This document shows, piece after piece, positions 34,793 through 43,844 of a stretch of DNA of 64,000 nucleotides. A program made the translations under genes and the position numbers. Source of the stretch: a bacterium (GTDB lineage: Bacteria; Zhuqueibacterota; Zhuqueibacteria; Zhuqueibacterales; Zhuqueibacteraceae); contig JAKLJX010000011.1 in NCBI GenBank assembly GCA_023150945.1, positions 62,001-126,000 on the forward strand, given 5' to 3'. The first letter of the stretch is position 1. Each line of letters opens with the position of its first letter. The notes under the pieces are model-generated. The model did no database searches. It had not been told where the DNA came from and was given only the letters and a program-made list of their open reading frames with translations.

Positions 34793-35449
34793 TCAGGTGA
34801 TGAGATGGATCAGCTCGGGCAGCGCCTGCACGGTGTAATCCGGCCGCAGCGCGAGCAGCATCGCGGCTGGCCGGTAGCCGTAGAGTGCGGCGCACGTGGC
34901 GATGCCGGCGGCATGGCCGGCGAGCAGATCATTCTCGCCGTCACCGATGATGAGCGCGCCTGCGGTGGGTGTGTTGAGATGCTCCAGGATGAACTGCAGC
35001 GGTTGGGGATCGGGTTTGAGCTGGCGGGAGGGATGGCCGCCGATGATCAGGTCAAAATGGTCAGCAAGCTGCAGCCGCTGCATTATGGCGTCCACGAATT
35101 CCTGCGGTTTGTTGGAGAGCAGGGCTTTTTTCCTGCCGGCAAAATGGTGCAGGGTCTCCCTCACGCCGGGATACAAGCGCGAATGATCGAGGAGATGATC
35201 GGCATAGAACGCGCGAAAGCTGCGCAGGCCGGCTTCCACTTCCGCGGCGCTGCCGATGGCCAGGGCGCGCTGCATCAACGTGCGGGCGCCGTCGCCCACG
35301 TAGGCGGTCAACTGTGAGAGCGGCAGGGGTTCGCGTCCCAGGGAATGTAAGGCATGATTCACAGCATTGGCCAAATCCTGGCGGGTATCGACCAGGGTGC
35401 CGTCGAGATCGAAAACGAGCAGCGCAGGTTGAAATGATGGGCTTGGCAA
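34793..35449 (-). CDS. gph: Phosphoglycolate phosphatase-like HAD hydrolase
   Basis: A 218-residue HAD phosphatase with the small helical cap of the Gph/PGP group, which hydrolyses 2-phosphoglycolate. Motif I is LLVFDLDGTLVDTRQDLANAVN, motif II LLSNKPQEF, motif III Lys in RQLKPDPQPL, and motif IV IIGDGENDLLAGHAAG. The start is TTG 35449, with GGAGAAG a few bases upstream; no ATG is present near the N-terminus. Substrate assignment is by family similarity only. Confidence 0.82.
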   Translation of the reverse strand: MPSPSFQPALLVFDLDGTLVDTRQDLANAVNHALHSLGREPLPLSQLTAYVGDGARTLMQRALAIGSAAEVEAGLRSFRAFYADHLLDHSRLYPGVRETLHHFAGRKKALLSNKPQEFVDAIMQRLQLADHFDLIIGGHPSRQLKPDPQPLQFILEHLNTPTAGALIIGDGENDLLAGHAAGIATCAALYGYRPAAMLLALRPDYTVQALPELIHLIT

Positions 35450-35792
35450 TTTCTTCTCCGTAGCTAAGCGTCTGGCGTTTCACCGGCAGAATGAAATTCT
35501 GAAAGATCCTTCACCACAAAACAAGCAGTTGAACCGTGGCGACGCGGAGAGCGCAGAGTTCCACCCGCAAAGCAGCTCTTCTCTATTGCGTCTGGACGAT
35601 TGTGCTGGAGTACATTGCGGTTGCGACTCGTCGGGGGTAGTGGCGGAAAGTACGCAGGCCGCAAGTCGGATGCAAGCATGCGGGAGGCAGAGGAGCCGGG
35701 CGGCCGTCGGGGATAGTTCCGGAGTTGGCCGCAGACAGGAGAGCTGCGGCAACTGCGATCACGGCAAGGAATGCCGCCGGCTAATTTTGTGC
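35450..35792. other. Intergenic region before fliW
   Basis: A gene-free divergent spacer holding the second 74-bp dispersed repeat (35487-35560) and the fliW promoter at its right end. Confidence 0.5.
35487..35560. repeat. Dispersed 74-bp repeat, copy 2 of 2
   Basis: Aligns with 18693-18766 along its length, sharing AATTCTGAAAGATCCT and CCACAAAACAA. Both copies lie in intergenic DNA, about 17 kb apart. Confidence 0.62.
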
Positions 35793-35820
35793 TTGCGGTT
35801 TGGTGCAGAAATTCTATAAT
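35793..35820 (+). promoter_or_regulatory. Sigma-70-type promoter for fliW-csrA
   Basis: TTGCGG (35793-35798) and a perfect TATAAT (35815-35820) with a 16-base spacer, about 93 bases before the fliW start. Confidence 0.65.
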
Positions 35821-35913
35821 GTGACCAACAAAAGTTGCAGAACTTTTGCCATATTGTCTGCGCCGGGCTGGACCGGACTGGCAGGCAATTCATACGGAGG
35901 AGGAAAAAAGCAT

Positions 35914-36339
35914 ATGGAAATCCAGCATCGCCACCTGGGCGGGGTGACCTACTCGGAGGACGAGGTCGTCACCTTTCCCCAAGGATTGCTTGGTTTTCTG
36001 CGGTTCAAGAAGTACGTCTTTTTGCAACCGTCAGAGTACTTGCCGTTTCGATGGATGATCAGCATTGAGAATCCGGAAGTGAGTTTCATGCTGATGAATC
36101 CTCTCACCTGCTGCACGGATTACAGCCCCAACATTACCCGCCGCGATCTCAACGAATTGTCCGCCGAGAATCCGCAAAGCTTGGAGATGTACTCTATTGT
36201 AACTATGAATCTTGATCCCCGCTTGGCCACCGTAAACCTGAGTGGCCCGATTCTCGTCAACAAGCCGATGAAGATCGGCAAACAATTGGTGCTCCTTGAC
36301 GATCGCTACTCGACCAAGCACCGCATTATTCAATCTTAG
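35914..36339 (+). CDS. fliW: Flagellar assembly factor FliW (CsrA antagonist)
   Basis: A 141-residue FliW, which binds and inhibits CsrA and, in flagellated bacteria, is titrated by flagellin. Typical motifs are VVTFPQGLLGFLRFKKYVFL near the N-terminus, RWMISIENPEVSFMLMNP, and LSGPILVNKPMKIGKQLVL near the end. A strong GGAGGAGG lies before ATG 35914. csrA follows 27 bases later, the standard FliW-CsrA pairing. No flagellar gene is seen nearby; instead an exopolysaccharide locus follows. Confidence 0.95.
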   Translation: MEIQHRHLGGVTYSEDEVVTFPQGLLGFLRFKKYVFLQPSEYLPFRWMISIENPEVSFMLMNPLTCCTDYSPNITRRDLNELSAENPQSLEMYSIVTMNLDPRLATVNLSGPILVNKPMKIGKQLVLLDDRYSTKHRIIQS

Positions 36340-36366
36340 ACGCGCAGACACGATGAAGGAGATGAC

Positions 36367-36651
36367 ATGCTGGTCTTGACAAGGAGGTTGGGTGAGACAA
36401 TCGTCATCGGTGATGATATCGTAATCAAGATCGTGGACATTCATGGGAAACAAATCCGTGTTGGCATCGAAGCGCCTGCCGAGATCAGTGTCTATCGGGG
36501 GGAGATCTACGAACGGATTATGTTGGAAAACAAGGCTGCCGTCGAAGCCGCATTAGGGGATGTCAAGACCATGACTGACGGTCTGAAAGAGTTGATGTCC
36601 AGCCAACCTGTCGTTGGCCACTCCGATGATTCCAAGTCGTCCGTCACCTAG
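36367..36651 (+). CDS. csrA: Carbon storage regulator CsrA
   Basis: A 94-residue CsrA, a dimeric RNA-binding repressor that recognises GGA in hairpin loops near ribosome sites. MLVLTRRLGETIVIGDDI and IRVGIEAPAEISVYRGEIYERI contain the conserved RNA-binding positions (including the N-terminal LTRR and the VHREEIY-like segment). The C-terminal third is longer than in E. coli CsrA and polar. AAGGAG precedes ATG 36367. The gene is closed by an intrinsic terminator, and it may regulate the polysaccharide genes that follow. Confidence 0.96.
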   Translation: MLVLTRRLGETIVIGDDIVIKIVDIHGKQIRVGIEAPAEISVYRGEIYERIMLENKAAVEAALGDVKTMTDGLKELMSSQPVVGHSDDSKSSVT

Positions 36652-36699
36652 GACGAGGCCTCAGCCGCCGCTCTTTTTCATGATGGGCACGTGTTCAAC

Positions 36700-36744
36700 G
36701 GCCGGGAACTGAATCGACCTCTCGCTTCTTCCCCGGCCTTTTTT
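36700..36744 (+). terminator. Intrinsic terminator of fliW-csrA
   Basis: GGCCGGG (36700-36706) pairs with CCCGGCC (36732-36738), followed by six T (36739-36744). It lies 49 bases after csrA. Confidence 0.78.
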
Positions 36745-37061
36745 ATGCCTGCCCGGGCCTGCTGCCGGACCGTACCGGCAACGCCACCATATCACTCCGC
36801 TTCGCCTTCCCTTTGTGGTTCCCACCGGTTCCAGTTGTGAAATCTGCGTAACTTTTTTCGCTGATTCACTGCCTTGGTCGATATTGTAAGCTTGTAAATT
36901 TTTCGAAGTGGATTTCGGCAGCCGCAGTGCCCTGAGTCTGTGCCGGATTTTCGGCCTGGCGCGCGGGCGGCCGCCTGGGTCATGCGGTCTGTTACAGGGA
37001 ACGTAACCGGCCGTTGACTTGCCTTTCCCCGGGATGGGACAGGCGCCACGAACCAAATTCT
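36745..37061. other. Leader region of the exopolysaccharide locus
   Basis: No gene recognised. Just before the next start codon lies GGGATGGGACAGG (37031-37043), with two GGA-containing motifs that could bind CsrA; this is inference. An AT-rich block (about 36880-36905) could hold the promoter, though no strong -35/-10 pair was found. Confidence 0.35.
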
Positions 37062-37673
37062 ATGGGTGAAGCAATGCGACGTTTTGTACTGCGAGCAGTG
37101 TGCCTGCTCTTTCCTGCCATTTGGTCTTTTCTGCCAACCCCGGGCTTCGCACAGGAAGAAGAAACGAAGCCCGCCAGCCCCACGCCCTATCGCGGCGCGC
37201 AATATTACCTGGGCGACACCGACGAATTGCTGATGAAAGTCAATATTTGGGGATTCGTCCGCAAACCCGGGCAGTACATGGTGCCGACTGACACGGATCT
37301 GATTGCGCTGATGTCATTTGCCGGTGGCCCGATCGAAGAAGCCAAGATCAAATCGATCCGAATTGTTCGTGCCGTCAACCCGGCGGCTGCCAACACCACC
37401 AGCCTGGTGCCGGCGATGAACGGGCAAATCAACCAGGCCCGCCCGGCCGCACGATCCGCCCACGGCGCAGATGACAACGGAACGACAATGAAGGTGCTCA
37501 CCGTCGATGTGAAGAAGTTCATTCAGACCGGTGAGGCCAGCTTGATTCCGGCGCTGCAGCCGGGCGACACCATCGTCGTGTCCGGCAACTCTTACACCAA
37601 CATCCGGAAAGTTCTGGATCTGGTCACGCGCGTCGCCATTCTCGGCCAGCTCTATTTTTGGCTGAATCGCTGA
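37062..37673 (+). CDS. Polysaccharide export SLBB-domain protein
   Basis: A 203-residue exported protein. A signal peptide (RFVLRAVCLLFPAIWSFLPTPGFAQ in part) precedes an SLBB domain: VNIWGFVRKPGQYMVPTDTDLIALMSFAGGPIEEAKI (in part), as in Wza/GfcE-type export proteins. A variable Ala/Asn-rich stretch follows, then LQPGDTIVVSGNSY and a C-terminal hydrophobic segment (VTRVAILGQLYFWLN). It lacks the N-terminal PES domain of full Wza and is short, so it may be an accessory periplasmic component. It starts the polysaccharide locus and precedes the Wzc kinase by 131 bases. ATG 37074 is an alternative start. Confidence 0.8.
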   Translation: MGEAMRRFVLRAVCLLFPAIWSFLPTPGFAQEEETKPASPTPYRGAQYYLGDTDELLMKVNIWGFVRKPGQYMVPTDTDLIALMSFAGGPIEEAKIKSIRIVRAVNPAAANTTSLVPAMNGQINQARPAARSAHGADDNGTTMKVLTVDVKKFIQTGEASLIPALQPGDTIVVSGNSYTNIRKVLDLVTRVAILGQLYFWLNR

Positions 37674-37804
37674 CGCGGCGCCCCGGCATGCCCGGGCGGC
37701 GCGGCCATGCATCGTGCACGCGATGACTGCGGCCGGCAGCCTGCCCGGCCTGCGAACCGGCGGCCCGGGTCCTCACAATCGCACTCATTCAGGAATATTC
37801 TGCC

Positions 37805-40144
37805 ATGGAAGAACTGCGGGAGCGACAAATCTCCTTCAATGACTACGTGCGGATTTTGTATCGCGGGCGCTGGATCATTCTCACCGCCTTCGCCGCGGTG
37901 ATGCTGATCACCGGCTATATCACCTTCACCACCAGGCCCGTGTTCGAAGCCAGCGCCAAACTCATGATCGAAGAGAAGGGCGGCGTGGAAGATGAGATCT
38001 TCGACATCGGCGGCTTCATCAAGAAAGAGACCATGATCAACAATCAGGTCGAAATCTTGAAAAGCCACAGCCTCGCCGAGACCACGATCAATCGCCTGCA
38101 AAAGTCACAATTCGCCGACCAGCTCGAGTTGCTCAACCCCGAGGTGGAGTCGGACAGCAATTTTCTCGCCGATATCGGCCGCTGGTTCATCGGCTTGTTC
38201 GGCGCCGCAGTGGATTCCAGCGAGGGCGTGGCGCTGGACGACATCGTGGAAGAGTTGCGCAATCGCATCACCATCACGCCCATCCGCGACACCGACATGA
38301 TCGAGATCAAGGTGGGCGCCGCATCGCCGGAAGAAGCCGCGTACATCACCAACACACTGGTGCAATCCTACAGCGAGCGCAACCGCCTGAACAGCCAGGA
38401 GGAAGTGCGGCAGGTGAAGAACTTCCTGGAAGAGCAACTGCAGAACATCGAACGGCAACTGGCGCGCTCCGAGGAAGAACTCAAGACTTTCAAGGAAACG
38501 CAGAAAGTCGTGGCGCTGCCCAATGAAACCCAGGAACTCATCCGCAAGCTCGCCGAGTTCGAAGGCCTCTACAACGAGGCGCTCACCGAATTCAACTCCA
38601 ATCAACAGCGGCTGCAGTATGTCGACCGGCAACTCGAGGCCAACAAGCAGAACTTCGATCTCGACAACGTCTCGGTGACGCCTTACTTCGAGGGCCTGAA
38701 GAAGCAGATCGGCGAGTTGCAGGGCAAGCGTGCGCTGTATCTGGCCAATCTCATCAATCAGGGCGTCTACCGCGAGGATGACCCGCAGCTCCGTAAGTTC
38801 GATGATCAAATCGATTTGCTCAACAAACAATTGCGCGAAGAAATCCTGAAGTTCACCAAGCTCGACGTGCTCGATCCGGTTTCGTTCGGCTCGAACCTGA
38901 TCGGCCGCAAGGTGGAAATCGAGGCGAACCTGCAAGCACTGCAGCCCAAGCTCGAGGCGCTGCAGAGCATTACCAGGCAATACAGCCGTGAGCTCGAGTC
39001 GTTGCCGGAGAAGAGCCTGCAACTGGCGCGGTTGGAACGCGCCGCGACGGTGGACGAAAAGATCTACTTGATGATGCAGGAGAAGTATGAAGAATCGCGC
39101 ATTACCGAAGTCGGTCAGCTCGGTCAGGTGCGCATCATCGACACCGCGCGGGCGCCCAAGGAGCCGATCAAGCCGCGCAAGAAACTCTATCTCGTGGTGG
39201 GCGCGTTGATCGGTCTGGGGCTGGGATTGGCGCTCACCTTCATGTTCGAGTATGTCGACAATTCCGTGCGTTCGATCGAAGAAGTCGAACGCCTGGGCAT
39301 CACCGTGCTCGGCTCGATTCCGGTGATCAAGCAGGAAGAAGCGGTGAAGCGGCTGAAAATCCTGCCGGGCATGAACGGCTCGCTGGACAGCGAGGAAGCC
39401 CGCAAGATTGCCGCCCGCCTGATCACGCATTTCGCGCCCAAGTCGCCGATCTCGGAAGCCTACCGCACCTTCCGCACCAATCTGCAATACACCAAGCTCG
39501 ACCGCGAGCTGAAAGCAATTCTGGTGACCAGCCCTGGTCCGGGCGAAGGCAAATCAACGTCGGTTTCCAATCTCGCCATCACCATGGCGCAAATGGGCAG
39601 CCGGGTCTTGCTGATCGACTCGGATTTGCGCCGGCCGGTGCTGCACACCATTTTCAAAGTGGACCGCCGGATCGGCCTGTCGAACATTCTGGTCGGCAAG
39701 GCCACGATCGCGGAAGCGGTGCAGCGCACCGAAATCGACAATCTCTTCGTGCTGCCCTGCGGCACGCTGCCGCCCAACCCCTCCGAGCTGCTCGCCTCGA
39801 GCGCCATGACACGCGCGCTGGAGGAGATGAAGCAAATGTATGACATCGTGCTGTTCGACAGCCCGCCCATTATCGCGGTCACCGATGCGGCGGTGCTCGG
39901 GCCGCGGCTGGACGGTGTGATTCTGGTGTTGAAATCCGGCCAGACTGATCGCGATGCCGCCTTCCGCGCCTACTCGCTGCTCAAGAACGTCAATGCCCGC
40001 CTGCTGGGCTCGCTGCTCAACGGCGTGCATATCGAGAGCATGTACGGCAGCTACTACTACTACTATCACTACTACTACTACGGCAAGGACGGCGAGAAAA
40101 AGCGCAAGAGCCGGCGCAGCAGCCACAGCCGCAGCAGTGCCTGA
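37805..40144 (+). CDS. wzc: Wzc-type polysaccharide co-polymerase and BY-kinase
   Basis: A 779-residue inner-membrane protein controlling chain length and export. The Wzz domain begins with a membrane helix (WIILTAFAAVMLITGYITF, residues about 23-41); a long coiled-coil periplasmic part (about 190-430) ends in a GNVR-like region; a second helix (LVVGALIGLGLGLALTFMFEYV) starts near 463. The cytoplasmic kinase has Walker A SPGPGEGKST (about 576-585), Walker A' LLIDSDLRRP (about 601-610) and Walker B IVLFDSPPI (about 680-688). The tail carries an exceptional tyrosine run (YGSYYYYYHYYYYG, about 747-760), the autophosphorylation cluster. It sits between the SLBB protein and the sulfate-activation genes. 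Confidence 0.95.
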   Translation: MEELRERQISFNDYVRILYRGRWIILTAFAAVMLITGYITFTTRPVFEASAKLMIEEKGGVEDEIFDIGGFIKKETMINNQVEILKSHSLAETTINRLQKSQFADQLELLNPEVESDSNFLADIGRWFIGLFGAAVDSSEGVALDDIVEELRNRITITPIRDTDMIEIKVGAASPEEAAYITNTLVQSYSERNRLNSQEEVRQVKNFLEEQLQNIERQLARSEEELKTFKETQKVVALPNETQELIRKLAEFEGLYNEALTEFNSNQQRLQYVDRQLEANKQNFDLDNVSVTPYFEGLKKQIGELQGKRALYLANLINQGVYREDDPQLRKFDDQIDLLNKQLREEILKFTKLDVLDPVSFGSNLIGRKVEIEANLQALQPKLEALQSITRQYSRELESLPEKSLQLARLERAATVDEKIYLMMQEKYEESRITEVGQLGQVRIIDTARAPKEPIKPRKKLYLVVGALIGLGLGLALTFMFEYVDNSVRSIEEVERLGITVLGSIPVIKQEEAVKRLKILPGMNGSLDSEEARKIAARLITHFAPKSPISEAYRTFRTNLQYTKLDRELKAILVTSPGPGEGKSTSVSNLAITMAQMGSRVLLIDSDLRRPVLHTIFKVDRRIGLSNILVGKATIAEAVQRTEIDNLFVLPCGTLPPNPSELLASSAMTRALEEMKQMYDIVLFDSPPIIAVTDAAVLGPRLDGVILVLKSGQTDRDAAFRAYSLLKNVNARLLGSLLNGVHIESMYGSYYYYYHYYYYGKDGEKKRKSRRSSHSRSSA

Positions 40145-40296
40145 CGCGGCCCGAGGCCGGCGGCAGCCAATCATCGTCAATTCACCGGATGTAGCAACGC
40201 TTAGCGGCGTATGCGCCTTAGGCAGGAGGAGCCCGCGCCGGCGGGAAGACTACAGCCCGATACATCAACCGAAATCTGAAGAGGAGTCAATTCAGC

Positions 40297-41463
40297 ATGC
40301 CAACCAGCATCCCCCACGGCGGCACTCTCGTTGATCGCGTGTTGCGTGGCCATGAGAAGGAAGAAGCGCTCAAACGCGCGCAGAAGATGAAGAAGATCCC
40401 GCTGGGCGAAGTGGCGATCTCCGATCTGCAAATGATTGCGATGGGCGCGATGAGCCCGCTCACCGGTTTCTTGAACAAGGAAGACTACGACAGCGTGGTG
40501 CACACCATGCATCTGAAAAGCGGCTACGTCTGGTCGATTCCGGTCACCTTGCCGGTGCCGGATGAAATCGCCGGCAGCGTGCACGTCGGCGAGGAAGTCG
40601 CGTTGATCGAGATGAGCGGAAGAATTCTGGGCACGCTCAGGATTGCGGACAAGTTCACGCCCGACAAAACCGTGGAAGCGAAGGAAGTGTACCGCACCAC
40701 CGATGCCGCGCACCCCGGCGTGGCGCGCCTGCTGGCGCAGGGCAACACGTGTCTCGGCGGTGAGATTTGGCAGTTGGACGATCCCGCCGAGCTGTCTTTT
40801 GTCGACCACCATTTCACGCCGGCGCAATTGCGCCAGCAATTCGAAGAGCGCGGTTGGAAAACCGTGGTCGGTTTTCAAACCCGCAATCCCGTGCACCGCG
40901 CGCATGAATACATTCAGAAGTGCGCGCTCGAAATCGTCGACGGGCTGCTGCTGCATCCGCTGGTGGGCGCCACCAAGCAGGACGACATCCCCGCCGATAT
41001 TCGCATGCGCAGCTACGAGGTGCTGATTCGCGAATACTATCCGCAGAACCGCGTCGTGCTCAGCGTGTTTCCCGCGGCGATGCGCTACGCCGGCCCGCGC
41101 GAGGCCATCTTTCACGCCATGTGCCGCAAGAATTTCGGCTGCACGCACATCATCATCGGCCGTGATCACGCCGGCGTCGGCAACTACTACGGCACTTATG
41201 ATGCCCAGCTCATCTTCGAGCAATTCCGGCCCGAGGAATTGGGCATCACGCCGCTGAAGTTCGAACACTCGTTCTTCTGCCGCACTTGCCAGGCGGTGGT
41301 GACAAGCAAGACGTGCCCGCACCCGCCGGCGCATCACGTCACGCTCTCCGGCACGCAGGTGCGCACGATGCTGGCGAAGGGCGAGCTGCCCCCGCCGGAA
41401 TTCAGCCGCGCGGAAGTCGTGAAGGTCTTGATCGAAGGCCTGCGCCAGCAAGCGGCGGCCTGA
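40297..41463 (+). CDS. sat: Sulfate adenylyltransferase (ATP sulfurylase)
   Basis: A 388-residue ATP sulfurylase making adenylylsulfate (APS) from ATP and sulfate. The ATP/sulfate motif [11 protein letters not shown] (QxRNPxHxxHE) and [12 protein letters not shown] are intact, and a zinc-type cysteine cluster ([22 protein letters not shown]) is present, as in bacterial Sat enzymes. It is the homo-oligomeric Sat, not CysND. With the nearby APS kinase and no APS/PAPS reductase, it points to PAPS supply for sulfotransfer rather than assimilation. GAGGAG lies upstream of ATG 40297. Confidence 0.95.
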   Translation: MPTSIPHGGTLVDRVLRGHEKEEALKRAQKMKKIPLGEVAISDLQMIAMGAMSPLTGFLNKEDYDSVVHTMHLKSGYVWSIPVTLPVPDEIAGSVHVGEEVALIEMSGRILGTLRIADKFTPDKTVEAKEVYRTTDAAHPGVARLLAQGNTCLGGEIWQLDDPAELSFVDHHFTPAQLRQQFEERGWKTVVGFQTRNPVHRAHEYIQKCALEIVDGLLLHPLVGATKQDDIPADIRMRSYEVLIREYYPQNRVVLSVFPAAMRYAGPREAIFHAMCRKNFGCTHIIIGRDHAGVGNYYGTYDAQLIFEQFRPEELGITPLKFEHSFFCRTCQAVVTSKTCPHPPAHHVTLSGTQVRTMLAKGELPPPEFSRAEVVKVLIEGLRQQAAA

Positions 41464-41474
41464 GCTTCTTCTCC

Positions 41475-41507
41475 GCCCGGCGTCCGCCTCCGGCCGGTGC
41501 GCCGGGC
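41475..41507. other. GC-rich hairpin after sat
   Basis: GCCCGGCG (41475-41482) pairs perfectly with CGCCGGGC (41500-41507) over a 17-nt loop, with no T run. It may slow transcription or protect the upstream message; true termination is doubtful. Confidence 0.35.
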
Positions 41508-41596
41508 GCGTGGCTTGTGTGAGAACCGGAGCATTGTTGCTCATGCTCGCGAACGGAGTTCGGGAGCAGGCAGTACCAGAAAGGAAACCTCCTCTC

Positions 41597-42991
41597 ATGA
41601 TTGGCAACCATCGCCGTAAAGTTCTGGTCGTGGGACTCGATTGTGTTCCGCCGGAATTGTTGTTCGGGCAATATCGCGACGAGCTGCCGCACTTCAACGC
41701 ATTGATGGCGCGCGGCCTGTGGGGCGAATTGGAAAGCTGTCATCCGCCGATTACCGTGCCCGCGTGGTCGTGCATGATGGCGAGCCAGGATCCCGGCCAG
41801 CTCGGCATCTACGGATTTCGCAACCGCGCGGATTACAGCTACGACAAGCTCAGTATCGCCACCGGTAACGCGGTGAAAGCGGAACGCGTGTGGGACCTGT
41901 TGTCGCGCGCGGACAAGAAAGTCGCGGTGGTGGGCGTTCCCGGCACGTATCCGCCGCGGCCGGTCAATGGCCTGATGGTCTCTTGTTTTCTGACGCCCTC
42001 GATCGCAAACCAGTACACCCATCCCGCCGGCTTGCGCGATGAAATCGCCGGGCTGGTGGGCGAGTACATGGTCGACGTCAAGGGCTTCCGCACCGAAGAC
42101 AAAGACTGGCTGCTGCGCCAAATCTACGAAATGACCGAGAAGCGCTTTCGCTTGGTGCGGCATTTTCTGCGCACCAAGCCGTGGGACTTCTTTATGTTCG
42201 TGGAAATGGGCACCGACCGCATTCATCACGGCTTTTGGAAATTCATCGACCCCAGCCATCGCGGCTACGAACCCGGCAATCGTCACGAGCAGGCGATACG
42301 CGACTACTATCGCTATCTCGACCGCGAGCTGGGCGAATTGCTGGCGATGATCGATCAGGACACGGTGGTGCTGGTGGTATCGGATCACGGCGCCAAGAAA
42401 ATGGACGGCGGCATTTGCATCAACGAGTGGCTGTTGCAAAACGGCTATCTCGCTTTGCGGGAGCCGCCCCGCACGCCAACCGCCATTGACAAATGCGCCG
42501 TGGACTGGTCGAAGACGCTGGCTTGGTCGGAAGGCGGTTACTACGCGCGCCTTTTTCTCAACGTGAAAGGCCGCGAACCGCAGGGCGTGATCGAACCGCG
42601 TGACTATGAACGGGTGCGCGACGAGCTTGCCGCAGAAATCGCGGCCATTCCGGACCATCAGGGCCGGCCGCTCGGCACCAAGGTGCACCGGCCGCAGGCG
42701 CTCTATCGCGCGACGACCAACATTCCGCCGGACTTGTTGATCTATTTCGGCGACTTGTACTGGCGCAGTGTCGGCACGCTGGGCACGGGCGCGATTCACA
42801 CTTTCGACAACGACACCGGACCGGACGATGCCAATCACGCCCAGCAGGGCATTTTGATCATGTATGATCCAGCCCAACCCGGCGGCGGCCGCGAGATCAA
42901 GGGCATGAGCCTGTATGATGTCGCGCCCACGATTCTTCATCTGTTCGGCCAGACGCCGCCACCTCACATGATCGGCAAAATTATTGCCTGA
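41597..42991 (+). CDS. AP-superfamily phosphodiesterase/pyrophosphatase-like protein 1
   Basis: A 464-residue protein of the type I phosphodiesterase/nucleotide pyrophosphatase branch of the alkaline phosphatase superfamily. The first metal ligand is Asp15 (VVGLDCVPPEL), the nucleophile is probably Thr53 (PPITVPAW), TDRIHHGFW supplies Asp/His ligands, and VVSDHGAKKMDG the second metal site. No signal peptide or helix is visible, so it is cytoplasmic. It lies between sat and cysC, which implies a link with PAPS metabolism or sulfated sugars, but its substrate is unknown. Unlike two of its paralogues it lacks the LGYL tail. Confidence 0.88.
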   Translation: MIGNHRRKVLVVGLDCVPPELLFGQYRDELPHFNALMARGLWGELESCHPPITVPAWSCMMASQDPGQLGIYGFRNRADYSYDKLSIATGNAVKAERVWDLLSRADKKVAVVGVPGTYPPRPVNGLMVSCFLTPSIANQYTHPAGLRDEIAGLVGEYMVDVKGFRTEDKDWLLRQIYEMTEKRFRLVRHFLRTKPWDFFMFVEMGTDRIHHGFWKFIDPSHRGYEPGNRHEQAIRDYYRYLDRELGELLAMIDQDTVVLVVSDHGAKKMDGGICINEWLLQNGYLALREPPRTPTAIDKCAVDWSKTLAWSEGGYYARLFLNVKGREPQGVIEPRDYERVRDELAAEIAAIPDHQGRPLGTKVHRPQALYRATTNIPPDLLIYFGDLYWRSVGTLGTGAIHTFDNDTGPDDANHAQQGILIMYDPAQPGGGREIKGMSLYDVAPTILHLFGQTPPPHMIGKIIA

Positions 42992-43064
42992 ACATCTCAC
43001 CGGCCCGCGCGGCGGGTGAGTTAATCAACGATTTGTTATTGACGACCAACGAGGAAACCGCATA

Positions 43065-43679
43065 ATGGCACACGAACGAGGCTGCACTATTTGGTTTACG
43101 GGATTGTCCGGCGCGGGCAAATCCACGATCACGGAACAACTTGTACCCCTGCTCAAGGAACGCGGCTGCAAGGTCGAAGTGCTGGACGGTGACGTCGTCC
43201 GCACCAACCTCAGCAAAGGCCTGGGCTTTTCCAAAGAAGACCGGGACACCAACATCCGCCGCATTGGATTTGTCTGCAACCTGCTCACGCGCAACGGCGT
43301 GTTTGCCGTTTCTGCGGCCATCTCGCCCTATAAGGCGATTCGCAACGAGAACCGCGCTCTGATCAAAGATTTTGTCGAAGTCTACGTCAAGGCCTCGCTC
43401 GAAACCTGCATTCAGCGTGACGTGAAGGGCCTCTATAAAAAGGCGCTCGCCGGCGAAATCAAAGAATTCACCGGCGTCAGCGACCCCTACGAACCGCCGG
43501 ACAATCCGGAAGTCATCTGCGAAACCGAAATGGAAAGTCCGCAGGAATCCGCGCTCAAAATCATGCGGCGGTTGGAAGAGCTGGGCTATCTCGTGCCCGC
43601 CAGCAACAACGGCGACGGCTACAGCGGCCAGGAAGAAGAAGTCGTGAAGCAACGGCTGACGGACCTGGGTTATTTGTGA
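43065..43679 (+). CDS. cysC: Adenylylsulfate (APS) kinase with C-terminal tail
   Basis: A 204-residue kinase phosphorylating APS to PAPS, the sulfate donor. Walker A is [10 protein letters not shown] (about 12-21), [23 protein letters not shown] (in part) binds APS, IRRIGFV and the [11 protein letters not shown] segment are characteristic, and [11 protein letters not shown] follows. Beyond the usual end near residue 180 is an extension, [18 protein letters not shown], absent from typical CysC and matching the last residues of two AP-superfamily proteins in this locus. A perfect terminator follows. The gene lies 73 bases after the first AP gene. Confidence 0.95.
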   Translation: MAHERGCTIWFTGLSGAGKSTITEQLVPLLKERGCKVEVLDGDVVRTNLSKGLGFSKEDRDTNIRRIGFVCNLLTRNGVFAVSAAISPYKAIRNENRALIKDFVEVYVKASLETCIQRDVKGLYKKALAGEIKEFTGVSDPYEPPDNPEVICETEMESPQESALKIMRRLEELGYLVPASNNGDGYSGQEEEVVKQRLTDLGYL

Positions 43680-43752
43680 TGGCAGGGGAGCGCGGGCAAC
43701 GGCAGCGGCCGCGCGGCCGGTGCCCGGGTTTTTGTCCAAAATTCCAATTCAT

Positions 43753-43796
43753 ACTCTGTTTCGCGTGACCGTGTCCGGGCGCGAAACAGAGTTTTT
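43753..43796 (+). terminator. Intrinsic terminator after cysC
   Basis: A perfect 13-bp stem, ACTCTGTTTCGCG (43753-43765) and CGCGAAACAGAGT (43780-43792), followed by TTTT. It divides the sat-cysC part from the sulfotransferase genes. Confidence 0.8.
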
Positions 43797-43844
43797 CCCG
43801 CAGAACCTCTCGAGTATGGCGCGCCGACAGGCGCGAGGACTGGC

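Noticed and set aside
38105-39487. Long minus-strand open frame opposite wzc
   Set aside because: Antisense of the Wzc coiled-coil, with no recognisable family; high GC leaves such frames open.
43753-43796. Mobile-element terminal inverted repeat after cysC
   Set aside because: The 13-bp palindrome with short loop and T run is better explained as an intrinsic terminator; no transposase or duplication of flanking bases was seen.
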